Assembly: GCA_964410945.1 (NCBI GenBank) | Contig: CAYPJE010000032.1 | Coordinates: 1 to 36,256 of the forward strand | Length of the DNA stretch: 36,256 nucleotides | Source: CAYPJE01 sp964410945 | GTDB lineage: Bacteria > Fidelibacterota > Marinisomatia > Marinisomatales > TCS56 | Direction of reading: 5' to 3' | Part shown: positions 16,142-24,264 of the stretch, piece by piece | Layout of the letters: every line of letters begins with the position of its first letter | How positions within the stretch are numbered: the stretch's first letter is position 1 | Notes under the pieces: model-generated | Database searches by the model: none | The model's input: only the letters and a program-made list of their open reading frames with translations | Told to the model about the DNA's origin: nothing | Translations under genes and position numbers: made by a program

Positions 16142-18653
16142 TTTCTTTCTCCAACTCAGATAGGAGACTGTTCCATTTTTCGATTAGTTCGACAATCGTC
16201 TCTCTATCTCCTATTGCTTGTTCAATCCCGGAAGCCACCTCGATTAAAGCTGCATTAATCCGCCACTGTTCATTTCGATCTTCTGCAGGGATACTTGTGA
16301 CCATCTCCCTGAAGCAAACACATGCTTCTGCATGGTTACGTGCTTTGGTCAACGCGGCAGCATATATAAGAGCTTCATAAAAGCGTTCTAGTCGAAATGG
16401 TTTGAGAGCTTCGAATGCCTTTTTGATGTCGTCTACACAGCTTTGAAGCTCACCGTGTGGGGCTCTTAAGATCGCTGTCGCGCAGTCGTCGATAGAAATG
16501 GAACGAGTAAAGTCATCTTGAATTGACTTTATAGCCACCTTTGCAAAGCCTGGAACATCATAAAAGTGGTAGTGTAATCGATCAACAGCATGGTACAGGG
16601 CGCTCCCCTCTAAACTTTGTAATATACCTGTAAGTAGTATCCCGAGTTTACCTTTTCTTTCTTCTGGTGAAAGACAAAGAGAGGCAAGCGTGTCAATGCA
16701 ATCGACAACGAAGTCATCTTTCTTGTCCTTTTGGGAGTTGTAAAAAATTAAATTCCATAGCCCGAGCTTAATGAGTCCCCGCTTCTCTTCTGGGAATGAT
16801 CTGCGTCTCAGAGAATGGACAGCTGCTCTGTGAACAATGACATAAGGGTCATTTAACAAGATTGAAAATGCTTCGAAGAACAGATCAGGAAAGTTCTTCA
16901 CCAAGTCGTATGGTACATTCTCCCATGCTTGCACAGCTCTGGCACGGACCAGTGTACTAACGTCCATTAAAGCATTATACCAATCGGAAAGTACCAGTGT
17001 TAGGCTTTCGACTCCGGTCAATAGTTTCGAAACATGAGTGATCATGTTTCCACGCATTTGCGTCTGATCCTCGGGTAATTTACGATACAGTTCAAGGAAC
17101 TCTTCAATCCCTTCGCGACCCTTGGATTTTGCTCCAACAGTAGCCCACTCGATCAACGCACTCTGCAAACTGTCAATCGCTGTCCGCTTGTTACTTTTCT
17201 CCATTTGAGTAAGCACATTTTCAGTCAGTTCCAGGGCGCCCTCTGCATCAACCTGCTCATACTTTTCACTGAGTGTTGCTGCTGCACCTATCAGATCATC
17301 AAAATGCTCAGCTGCAAGCTGCGCGAACTCATCCCATGAATGCATGAAGAACTGTCCGGCATCGCTCATACCGATCTCTGGACTTTCCACGGCCCCCCAA
17401 AGCAATCTTCTGAATGCTATTTTTTGAGCTGTCCCAATCTGTGTTTTTTCTCGATAATTGTATTTCAGAACTGATCTATAGATTCTATGAGCTTCTTCTC
17501 TGCCAGTATTGTCGTTATCCTCTAGGAATAATTGGATAATTTTATCCGTTTCCTCTGGATGATGTTCAAGGCAACTCGAAGCCGCTTCCCGAAGATAATA
17601 AAGCACACTGCTATCTCTACGTTCATTTGGTAGAAGGGTTCGTCTGCGCATCAGCTTGGCAATGATGCTTCTAGTGTGTTTCGATAGCAGTTCGGCATTA
17701 TCTGACGCGAGAATAATTTTAACAGCAGCCCCAAACTTTTCGGGGTTTTCATCACTTAGGAGAGCATCTACCACCGCACAAATTTCAGCACACCTTTTCT
17801 GGAAGAGCGAGTAAAATGGCGCAGAGTCGAGGGTTATTGGCTCACCCCAACCAAGATGCATACCTGGGGGCGGCCCTAAGGCCATCGACACAAAACGATG
17901 TAGAACCCTTTTCAGGTTGTTTTGAGAAAGCTTTTCCGCGTGCATCAAAACCACGTCGATAGCTAAATGTGATTTATCGTAGTTGCTCACCAAGCGTACT
18001 GCCACCGAGAGCTTTTCTTCAGGTTCTAATGGCGCCCTGAGCAACGCTTTTGCAGCAGGTATAGAATACGGCAAAGTCTCGTGCAGCACTGCTGGCAAGA
18101 GATGCTCAATCACCTTTCTGGTGAAGGTCTCAGGAGCAAGGTTTGCAAGTTGCTCAAGACGCGGATCATCCCTGGCTATGTCTTCCTTGTCAAGCTCATC
18201 CAGCAGATCGAAAACGAAGGTTTCATCCAAAGAGAGTTCGTGGCGAAGTTTCGCCCGTTCTTGCTGTCTCTCGGTCTGTTTCTGCTTTTTGTTTCTTTCT
18301 TCTTCTTCGCGAGCGTTTTGTCGCTGTGCGGCAGCCTTTTCCCTTGGAATAATAAAATCCAATATATTGGGAATTCCTACAGGAGTCCGTTTCTCACAAT
18401 CCTTGCAGTTGTTTAGGTAGAAGTCATACGCTGCATCTTCCAGTAACCAACAATGCATCGAATTTTTTTGGGAGAATTTGCACTCAACACCCATGTGTCC
18501 GATTGGGAGACCAGTTGCAGCTTCGATCATTCCCCTACCAGAAGACCTTACTAATTCGGTGTGGAAACACCAATTGCTAAGCAGCTTAGTTGCCCGAAGG
18601 TTGCGCTGGCCTGCATCAACTGCGTTTTTATAGCTATCTTCAAAATCGTCCAT
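16086..18653 (-). CDS. Large helical-repeat protein with N-terminal Cys cluster
   Basis: 855 residues. The N-terminal 95 residues carry a cysteine/histidine cluster (SNWCFH, ECKF, HCWL, NNCKDCEKRTPVG: Cys29, His31, Cys58, Cys68, Cys83, Cys86) that could hold zinc or an Fe-S cluster. A charged coiled coil (about 104-150, rich in Glu, Lys, Arg and Gln) follows. The remaining 650 residues are alpha-helical, HEAT/TPR-like repeats (for example VRARAVQAWENVPYDL and VIVHRAAVHSLRRRSF). No ATPase motif is seen. It sits first in cassette 2 with GAGGGAG before the ATG, and overlaps the nuclease-like gene. A sensing or scaffolding role that controls the nuclease is a reasonable inference. Confidence 0.68.
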   Translation of the reverse strand: MDDFEDSYKNAVDAGQRNLRATKLLSNWCFHTELVRSSGRGMIEAATGLPIGHMGVECKFSQKNSMHCWLLEDAAYDFYLNNCKDCEKRTPVGIPNILDFIIPREKAAAQRQNAREEEERNKKQKQTERQQERAKLRHELSLDETFVFDLLDELDKEDIARDDPRLEQLANLAPETFTRKVIEHLLPAVLHETLPYSIPAAKALLRAPLEPEEKLSVAVRLVSNYDKSHLAIDVVLMHAEKLSQNNLKRVLHRFVSMALGPPPGMHLGWGEPITLDSAPFYSLFQKRCAEICAVVDALLSDENPEKFGAAVKIILASDNAELLSKHTRSIIAKLMRRRTLLPNERRDSSVLYYLREAASSCLEHHPEETDKIIQLFLEDNDNTGREEAHRIYRSVLKYNYREKTQIGTAQKIAFRRLLWGAVESPEIGMSDAGQFFMHSWDEFAQLAAEHFDDLIGAAATLSEKYEQVDAEGALELTENVLTQMEKSNKRTAIDSLQSALIEWATVGAKSKGREGIEEFLELYRKLPEDQTQMRGNMITHVSKLLTGVESLTLVLSDWYNALMDVSTLVRARAVQAWENVPYDLVKNFPDLFFEAFSILLNDPYVIVHRAAVHSLRRRSFPEEKRGLIKLGLWNLIFYNSQKDKKDDFVVDCIDTLASLCLSPEERKGKLGILLTGILQSLEGSALYHAVDRLHYHFYDVPGFAKVAIKSIQDDFTRSISIDDCATAILRAPHGELQSCVDDIKKAFEALKPFRLERFYEALIYAAALTKARNHAEACVCFREMVTSIPAEDRNEQWRINAALIEVASGIEQAIGDRETIVELIEKWNSLLSELEKENEERDKLRDFPPSFFFED

Positions 18654-18786
18654 CTCGACTCCCTCACAAGCACAGTTTCACTAATTCCATCAGTTGAAAA
18701 GGATGGGGGCACCGGGCAACAGGGTCTTTCAAGGTAAGTTCTTATATTGTTGCATTGCCAGCGACCATTTGATTTGCTTTATTTAA

Positions 18787-18859
18787 ACATAACGCGGAGC
18801 TGAGGAGCGTGGGAAACGCGCCAGCGTTTACCACGTCGCCCTCCAGCGAAATGTTAGCC
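18787..18859 (-). repeat. attC recombination site of cassette 1
   Basis: 73 bp bounded on the minus strand by GGCTAAC and GTTATGT. CGC, GGAG and CGTGG pair across the imperfect palindrome, and the inner AAACGC and GCGTTT form a hairpin with TGGC as loop. The R'' core GGCTAAC is the exact complement of GTTAGCC at the cassette's 5' boundary (20001-20007). Confidence 0.78.
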
Positions 18860-18879
18860 TTTTTAGTTGGCTATGTTTG

Positions 18880-19467
18880 TTATGAAAATTCGATACAAAT
18901 ATTCGGGTTTTTCTTGAAAAATTGATAAATAATTCTTGCAACATTACGTGAAGTACCCAATGGTTCCCATTCATCATCTATATACTCATTATCAAAGTCA
19001 GAATTAAGATCAAAATCCAGTACTCTTGCAAAATGCTCCAATGCTTGAGTCGCCATAGGAAGACTCGCCACAAATCTTTCGTAAAACTCAAAAGGTTTAT
19101 CGAATGGAATGGGCAAGAAAATCGTGTCGGTGTCTCCAGTTTCAATAAAATGGATTGCATTAGGGATGTCGTGACTTCCAGCAGGTAAACATTCTCTAAA
19201 TCTCTTTAAAGCAGCCAACTCGTAATCTTCATCCGGATCAAGATCTTTTTCATAATCTCCAATGGTTACATATACTAAACAATAACTAAAAATACCGTAT
19301 GCGGTATAAGACCCTACACGAGGGAAAGTTTTGTCACGTAGTGAAGAATCATCTTCAGGTAAAACATCAAGCTTTTCTTTTAATTCGCTTTTCAATTGTG
19401 GCAATTCAGCATCTTCGATAGAATAAAGCCACTCGTTGAAATGTATGGTGTGCAAATTGAGACCCAT
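18880..19467 (-). CDS. Partner protein of nuclease-like gene, unknown family
   Basis: 195 residues. I chose the ATG at 19467, because AAGGG lies 8 bases upstream. A GTG at 19476 would overlap the upstream stop. The protein is acidic, with segments such as DPDEDYELAALKRFREC and SDFDNEYIDDEWEP, and shows no membrane helix. No family or catalytic motif is recognised. It starts 6 bp after the nuclease-like gene stop and ends 21 bp before the attC, so both genes travel as one cassette. An antitoxin- or immunity-like role is possible but rests only on this pairing and the acidity. Confidence 0.62.
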   Translation of the reverse strand: MGLNLHTIHFNEWLYSIEDAELPQLKSELKEKLDVLPEDDSSLRDKTFPRVGSYTAYGIFSYCLVYVTIGDYEKDLDPDEDYELAALKRFRECLPAGSHDIPNAIHFIETGDTDTIFLPIPFDKPFEFYERFVASLPMATQALEHFARVLDFDLNSDFDNEYIDDEWEPLGTSRNVARIIYQFFKKNPNICIEFS

Positions 19468-19472
19468 CAGTT

Positions 19473-19979
19473 TCACCCTTGAACAATTATTTCGCTTAAT
19501 ACCAAAATATGAAATGAAGTAACCATCTTTTGTATAGCAGTTCCTTGAACGGCTGCCTCATTTTCGTCACAAATAGATTTTCTTAAAAAATCTACCCTAT
19601 TATTTATGAATTTTCTCCATTCATCAGGAGGTATATTTGAAATGAATAAGAACTCTGCATTTTTTAGTTGATCGGTGTTGCTGCAACCTAAAACCGCTGC
19701 ATAGACCGACTTTGCAAATTTTTTAAATTCAGCATTGATGTTTCCGCTATCTTCATTCCTGAATTTGCACTCGACATATGCAATCTTTTTAGTCGAATCT
19801 CTTTCCTGTAGTTTAAAAGATAAATCGAATTGTTGACCTCCAATCTCTGTAGCGACCGAGGAAATATCATATGCTTCACCAAAAGGCTCAACAGCATAAC
19901 CAAGCAGAGGTCTTCTCAAGAGCCAAGCTTTGACGCTTTTGAGATAATCTTTTCCCTTTTGATGTGATATTTCTCGCAT
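19473..19979 (-). CDS. Putative PD-(D/E)xK nuclease-fold protein
   Basis: 168 residues. The segment QFDLSFKL (Asp52) followed by KKIAYVECKFRNED (Glu70, Lys72) gives the D...ExK pattern of the restriction-endonuclease fold, preceded by an N-terminal helix (DYLKSVKAWLLRRP) and followed by a helix (EFKKFAKSVYAAV). The usual family layout is thus present in a small standalone protein. It lies 22 bp from the cassette boundary. The partner gene follows after 6 bp. I do not recognise a named restriction or defence family. It may instead be a sensor or structural derivative, since activity cannot be seen from sequence. Confidence 0.62.
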   Translation of the reverse strand: MREISHQKGKDYLKSVKAWLLRRPLLGYAVEPFGEAYDISSVATEIGGQQFDLSFKLQERDSTKKIAYVECKFRNEDSGNINAEFKKFAKSVYAAVLGCSNTDQLKNAEFLFISNIPPDEWRKFINNRVDFLRKSICDENEAAVQGTAIQKMVTSFHILVLSEIIVQG

Positions 19980-20000
19980 ATTCTCAGTTTAGTAATTTCC

Positions 20001-20289
20001 GGCTAACTACTAATTATGAAGAATTATATAATGGCTAGTGATCATGATATTTTGCCATGTAATTCTTAATATCGTTCCATAAACCGACAATTACAGGTTT
20101 GGTTATTCGAATAACTATTCTCAATATCACTCCAATCACTAATTCTAAATAACCATCCCCCGGTAACAATAATGCATACAATCCAGCAGGTGCGGTTCCC
20201 ATTTCCGGTAGCGGCGGCTGATTTTAAGGGACTTAGCCATCAAATCGCAAGCGATTTAATTGAGAATTAATATTGAAGATTTAGAATTC
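20001..20289 (-). repeat. Cassette-flanking repeat, copy A (possible attI-like site)
   Basis: Two blocks match copy B (25633-25841): 20001-20042, starting at the cassette core GGCTAAC, and 20179-20289. The latter runs from CAATCCAGC to AGATTTA at about 80% identity by eye. The middle part differs in length (134 versus about 63 bp). The homology begins exactly at the cassette boundary in both copies, as expected of a shared insertion site. The block also holds a TATAAT hexamer reading toward the cassette. The rest of 19980-20614 has no gene I can support. Confidence 0.6.
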
Positions 20290-20337
20290 TTGAATTCAAC
20301 TTTTAAGTGCAACTAAATGGCGTGTTGTAGAAAAAGC

Positions 20338-20422
20338 GGAGCTGCTGTATTTCACTGCTATTTGGTTTAAAACTTTGTATTGCACAATGCACCTGAAGTG
20401 GCTCTCCGGATACAGCAACTCC
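20338..20422. repeat. 85-bp imperfect palindrome
   Basis: The ends GGAGCTGCTGTAT (20338-20350) and ATACAGCAACTCC (20410-20422) pair at 12 of 13 positions. The interior has further weak pairing and the TGCACAATGCACCTG segment shared with the palindrome at 9242-9296. It lacks integron core sites. It may be a palindromic intergenic element or the end of a decayed insertion sequence. Confidence 0.5.
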
Positions 20423-20529
20423 AGTATAAGTCCCCCATTTCGACGGAGTATTTAGTAAGCCACCTTCCGGGGAAGAGGTCAATGCAATGGCCTATGATGA
20501 GGGGAATTACAAATAACCTGAATATGTGA

Positions 20530-20558
20530 AAGGGCGCATTGATAATCAATGCGCCCTT
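20530..20558 (-). terminator. Hairpin terminator after cheW
   Basis: A 13-bp perfect stem (AAGGGCGCATTGA / TCAATGCGCCCTT) with a 3-base loop lies 57 bp beyond the cheW stop. The trailing sequence on the minus strand is TTTCACATATT, so the U-tract is weak. It may serve both directions. Confidence 0.7.
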
Positions 20559-20614
20559 AAGCAGAAGAGAATTACGAATTACAGCGTCAAAAATACATTT
20601 AAGTATTACTGATG

Positions 20615-21166
20615 CTAGTTCTTCTCCTGGTCAGTAATCTGTTTCATAATATTCTGCTCGTCCAATGAAAAGACTTTGTCCAGATTAAGAAGTATCAACA
20701 GATTGTCTTCGCCCTGGCTGTTATTAGAGTTTTTTAATCGACCAACTCCTTCAATGAATTCCGAATCAATACCAGCGACAATTGGTGGCGGTGGTTCAAC
20801 AGTGCTTGCCGGTATGCGCAGGACTTCTTCAACAGCATCAACAATAAAACCAACCACCTGATTATTTACCTGGACAACAATTATTCGCGTCGATTTTGAT
20901 TGATCATTCATTTCCAGACCAAAACGTTTACGCAAATCGAGGACAGGCAAAATATTTCCACGCAGGTTAATCACACCTTCTACGAATTCCGGGGAATTCG
21001 GTATTTTTGTGACTTCCATCATCCGGTTGATATCCTGAACTTTCAGGATATCAACTCCAAATAGTTCTTGTCCCAGACGGAAACCAACCAGTTGCAGGAT
21101 CTGATCCACGTTACTGGCTGCATTTGATCCTTTCTGAGGAATTCCCGTCGTCTGCAAATCAGTCAT
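20615..21166 (-). CDS. cheW: Chemotaxis coupling protein CheW
   Basis: 183 residues, slightly long for CheW because of an N-terminal extension of about 22 residues. The core shows LQLVGFRLGQELFGVDILKV, the conserved IPNSPEFVEGVINLRGNILPVLDLRKRF and VVGFIVDAVEEVLRI, which are standard CheW signatures that link chemoreceptors to CheA. It lies 12 bp after the chemoreceptor gene, so the pair is an operon. CheA, CheY and other chemotaxis genes are absent from the window, so this receptor-CheW pair presumably plugs into an array encoded elsewhere. Confidence 0.94.
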   Translation of the reverse strand: MTDLQTTGIPQKGSNAASNVDQILQLVGFRLGQELFGVDILKVQDINRMMEVTKIPNSPEFVEGVINLRGNILPVLDLRKRFGLEMNDQSKSTRIIVVQVNNQVVGFIVDAVEEVLRIPASTVEPPPPIVAGIDSEFIEGVGRLKNSNNSQGEDNLLILLNLDKVFSLDEQNIMKQITDQEKN

Positions 21167-21178
21167 GACGGCTCCTTC

Positions 21179-23131
21179 CTACAGTTTAAATTGATTGACC
21201 AGGTTATTCAGGTCACTGGTTTCCCGGTTTAATTGATCTGCTGCTGATGCTACCTGCTGGGCTGAACTGGCTGATTGTTTGGTAACGGTACTGATTCCTT
21301 CGACATTGGCTGAAATCTGTTCGGCACCACTACTTTGTTCCTCGGCTGTAACAGCGATCTGATTGATAGTACCCTGGACACTCTGAGCCACTTCGATAAT
21401 CTGGCGCAGTGATTCACCGGCATTACCAGCCAGAGCAACACCTTCTTCAACCTGCTGTATGCCTTCATTCATGGATTCAACAGCACCGCTGGTTCCATCC
21501 TGGATACCTTTGATCATGTCAGCGATTTCGGCAGTTGCTTTGGTGGTCCGTTCCGCCAGGACTCTTACCTCATCAGCTACGACGGCAAAGCCACGACCCT
21601 GGTCACCTGCACGAGCAGCTTCAATATTAGCATTCAGCGCCAGCAGGTTTGTCTGGTCCGCAATATCATCAATGACGCCAATGATTTTTCCGATCTCCTC
21701 CGAACGTTCGCCTAATTCTTTAATTTTATTGGCGGAGGTTTTGACTGAATCTGAAATCCGGCCCATGCCAGTTACTGTATTATCTACTACTTCACCGCCT
21801 TTCAACGCAACATCAGCGGCATTTTTAGAAGCATCTAAAGCCTGGTTGGCATTCTGCGAGGAATCAAGTATAGTAGCAGTCATTTCCTCAATTGAAGTGG
21901 CAACCTCAGATGTTTGTGATTGCTGCTCTTCAGCTCCGGACGCCAATTCCTCACTGGATGCGGAAATTTGTTCCGATGCGCTGGAGACTTGTTCAGCACT
22001 TATTTTTACCTGCTTAATTATTTTATGTACTTTATCAACAAAAGTATTGAACCAATTGGCCAAAGTACCCATTTCATCTTTTGAGTCTAATTCCAACCGT
22101 TTAGTTAGATCACCTTCACCTTCGGCAATATCTTTAATCATAAACACGACTCTATTGATTGGGTTTATTATACCTGAAATAAGTATCAGAATCACTATGA
22201 CTGCTATTACCAAACTTGTGATCAGACCTATTACAATTCCACTAATCATTGTTTGATTTGCGCTAGCTGCCCATTTATCAAATTCGGTAAGTGCATCGTC
22301 GAATACTACCAATACTTCTTCAAGAAGTGGTTCTGTCTTAGTCCGCATGATCGTCTCGGCCTGGTCAAAGCCATCTTTGTTCTTGGTCTCTAAATCAATG
22401 ACTTCGTGAAAAAAGCCCGACAATACTTCCAGTTTTGGCAAGGTTTCCTGAGTGTATATATTATTTTTCTGTGATGTTGAATTTGATGAGTTCATGGCTA
22501 AAACTGTGGCATGAATATCTTCATGCACTGGTCTTATCTTGTTGATCAAAGCGGCAAATTCCGGCCACTTAGCCATAAGTTCAGTACATTCATCACCATT
22601 AATCCATTTTCCGAAATTGCATTTCTCCGGATCGGTTTGTACGTCAATATAATCGTTGACTAATAACTTATCAGCAACTACTCCGGCCCATTCGCGGTGT
22701 TCATTCAGGCGAGTTAACAGCTGGGCCTCAAGACCAGGATGGTATTGGTGATAAACTTCTGCAATTTCCGCGGCTGATTCATGTAATTCTCGATGGGGTT
22801 GTTCAATCTCCAGTAATATTTTTTGTAAATCAGCTGGCAGATTGGCAAATCCATCTGTCTCAATGAATTCATAATACCATTTTCCAAGCCCACACTGGTG
22901 TGCATCAGTCTGGACACTTATTGCTTCATCATTGTTAATGAATGTGTCTTTAAGATGGCCAGCCCACTTGAAATGATCAATTTCTTTTGCCAGTATAAAT
23001 TCTGATGTATGGGCAGCATCAGAATATCTCTCACTCATGGTATAAGTGATCATTGATACTGTTATCATCAGTAATATTATCAAACTGAAACCAGCAATAA
23101 GTTTAGTTTTAATTGTAATCTTCTTAAGCAT
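21179..23131 (-). CDS. Methyl-accepting chemotaxis protein with two CZB-like sensor modules
   Basis: 650 residues from the ATG at 23131, chosen because AAGGAG lies 6 bases upstream (a TTG precedes it). The order is membrane helix 1 (about 10-32), extracytoplasmic sensor (35-290), membrane helix 2 (about 295-322), HAMP, then the cytoplasmic signalling coiled coil with the hairpin tip DIADQTNLLALNANIEAARA. The sensor holds two similar units with the CZB zinc-ligand pattern: DHFKWAGH...CGLGKW...HRELH, and EHREWAGV...CNFGKW...HEDIH. Each has HxxW, Cys-x-x-Gly-Lys-Trp and HxxxH. CZB domains bind zinc and can sense zinc or hypochlorite in known receptors. The tandem pair outside the membrane is unusual. 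Confidence 0.9.
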   Translation of the reverse strand: MLKKITIKTKLIAGFSLIILLMITVSMITYTMSERYSDAAHTSEFILAKEIDHFKWAGHLKDTFINNDEAISVQTDAHQCGLGKWYYEFIETDGFANLPADLQKILLEIEQPHRELHESAAEIAEVYHQYHPGLEAQLLTRLNEHREWAGVVADKLLVNDYIDVQTDPEKCNFGKWINGDECTELMAKWPEFAALINKIRPVHEDIHATVLAMNSSNSTSQKNNIYTQETLPKLEVLSGFFHEVIDLETKNKDGFDQAETIMRTKTEPLLEEVLVVFDDALTEFDKWAASANQTMISGIVIGLITSLVIAVIVILILISGIINPINRVVFMIKDIAEGEGDLTKRLELDSKDEMGTLANWFNTFVDKVHKIIKQVKISAEQVSSASEQISASSEELASGAEEQQSQTSEVATSIEEMTATILDSSQNANQALDASKNAADVALKGGEVVDNTVTGMGRISDSVKTSANKIKELGERSEEIGKIIGVIDDIADQTNLLALNANIEAARAGDQGRGFAVVADEVRVLAERTTKATAEIADMIKGIQDGTSGAVESMNEGIQQVEEGVALAGNAGESLRQIIEVAQSVQGTINQIAVTAEEQSSGAEQISANVEGISTVTKQSASSAQQVASAADQLNRETSDLNNLVNQFKL

Positions 23132-23450
23132 CAATTGCTCCTTACATACTGTATTATTGTGAATGGTTTTGCTACACTATTCTCATCTGAAATGAGGGCA
23201 ACAATAATGCCATTGTAGAGACATAAATAGTTTGGCGACATATAGATAAGCGATTGAGAATAAGTTCAATTAGTATACGACGGAAATGTTTTCCTCCAGC
23301 CATATCATAAAGGCATAATTCCTGCTTTTTTGGATTTTATAACTGTTCAAGAGTAATCAAAAATATTGTATGGTTTAAGCTATCGGAGTTAAAATTGCTT
23401 CACCACATGAACCATACATATACTTCAGCTGAATTACTCCCGAGGGAACG
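23132..23450. promoter_or_regulatory. AT-rich divergent intergenic region
   Basis: About 320 bp separate the divergent chemoreceptor (minus) and SpoIIAA-like (plus) genes, so promoters for both must lie here. I see no tRNA, repeat or convincing promoter hexamers, and no gene. Confidence 0.5.
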
Positions 23451-23876
23451 ATGGACAAAATTGAATACAGAATTAATATTCCTCAAAATTGTGTATTCCT
23501 CAGATTAAAAGGGGAAATAAATATTGATGAAATAATTGAATATTCCGTAAGAATCAACAAGGAAACGGTTTCAGGCAATGGTATGGACGCGGTCATTGAT
23601 TTATCAGAAGCACGGCTTAATCTGAATTTCCAAAATGCAATTAATCTATATAATCATTTAAAGTCAGTAGAAGTTGATATCTCCGGTTGTAAGTGGGCAA
23701 TCATTGCTCCTCAAGATATCAATTATGGTCTTATCCGTATGTTTACAATGATATGTGAACATTACTATGTACAAATAATGCCATTTAGAAGCGAGGAAGA
23801 TGCTCTTTCATGGCTTGGTTTGAGCACTCGTAATGATATCTATGCCAAAAGAGATAATCAGTTAATTGGTATATAA
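23451..23876 (+). CDS. SpoIIAA-like (STAS-type) protein, copy 2
   Basis: 141 residues and the only plus-strand gene supported here. The ATG has GAGGG just upstream. The pattern YRINIPQNCVFLRLKGEIN, then MDAVIDLSEARLNL, CKWAIIAPQDINYGLIRMF and FRSEEDALSWLG, is the same as in the protein at 11774-12145 and fits the SpoIIAA-like/STAS fold. Being divergent from a chemoreceptor, it could modulate signalling, as STAS proteins commonly do, but no partner kinase is visible. The C-terminal 18 residues are extra relative to copy 1. Confidence 0.72.
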   Translation: MDKIEYRINIPQNCVFLRLKGEINIDEIIEYSVRINKETVSGNGMDAVIDLSEARLNLNFQNAINLYNHLKSVEVDISGCKWAIIAPQDINYGLIRMFTMICEHYYVQIMPFRSEEDALSWLGLSTRNDIYAKRDNQLIGI

Positions 23877-24216
23877 TCTTCGCTGTATTTAGTGCCATAC
23901 AAAAAGGGGTTTACAGGGTTTTGTGTAAACAGTCTTTTTCTCCATAGGATATCCTTCGAATCAGCTACCATCAATCATTCTGTCTTCAAAGAGAATGGCA
24001 AAATGATTCATAGCTTCTTTCCCAACTTACGCTAAAGCTACGGCAGGCAGGCAGTTCTGAATAGGCATAGTCCATTATTACTGGCGTTTTTCACTGCTGG
24101 ATTAATGGAGCCCCATGGATAAACCTGTGCCTGCACGAAAGGCGGCATCGAGCCGAAACGGATGACAGAACAGGCCTCCCCTGGCAAGCACGGCTAAATC
24201 TGAATTTCCAAATTGC
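23609..24216 (+). repeat. 30-bp duplicated segment pair
   Basis: Bases 23609-23638 (inside the SpoIIAA-like gene) and 24187-24216 (noncoding) match at 28 of 30 positions, beginning AGCACGGCT. Both are in the same orientation, 578 bp apart. This is too long to be chance. It may be a relic of a local duplication. Confidence 0.6.
23909..23939 (+). terminator. Intrinsic terminator of SpoIIAA-like gene
   Basis: Stem GTTTACA / TGTAAAC (23909-23915 with 23924-23930) followed by AGTCTTTTTC, 33 bp beyond the stop codon. The remainder up to 24264 contains no supported gene. It includes the 30-bp duplicate and a GGCAGGCAGGCAG run near 24043. Confidence 0.65.
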
Positions 24217-24264
24217 TGGAGGTGCTTCTGGTGAGCATCCTGCGGGATTAAACACACCGTTTGC

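Larger units (their letters stand above)
13387..20007 (-). mobile_element. Integron-type gene cassette array lacking integrase (CALIN)
   Basis: Four same-strand cassettes are read from 20007 down to 13387: nuclease-like plus partner; helical-repeat protein plus nuclease; KTSC plus winged helix; pYEATS. attC-like palindromes lie at 18787-18859, 14574-14634, 14002-14089 (weak) and 13387-13418 (shortened). In a true cassette the heptamer at its 5' boundary complements the R'' core of its own attC. For cassette 1 (GTTAGCC with GGCTAAC) and cassette 2 (GTTATGT with ACATAAC) this match is exact, for cassette 4 it has one mismatch, and for cassette 3 three. No integrase gene is in the window. Confidence 0.75.

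Noticed and set aside
13315..20300. CRISPR array
   Set aside because: No regularly spaced identical repeats exist. The palindromes differ from one another, as integron attC sites do.
20290..20560. Possible decayed insertion-sequence transposase
   Set aside because: Some short stretches recall transposase tails, but frames are broken and I see no catalytic motif or intact ends.
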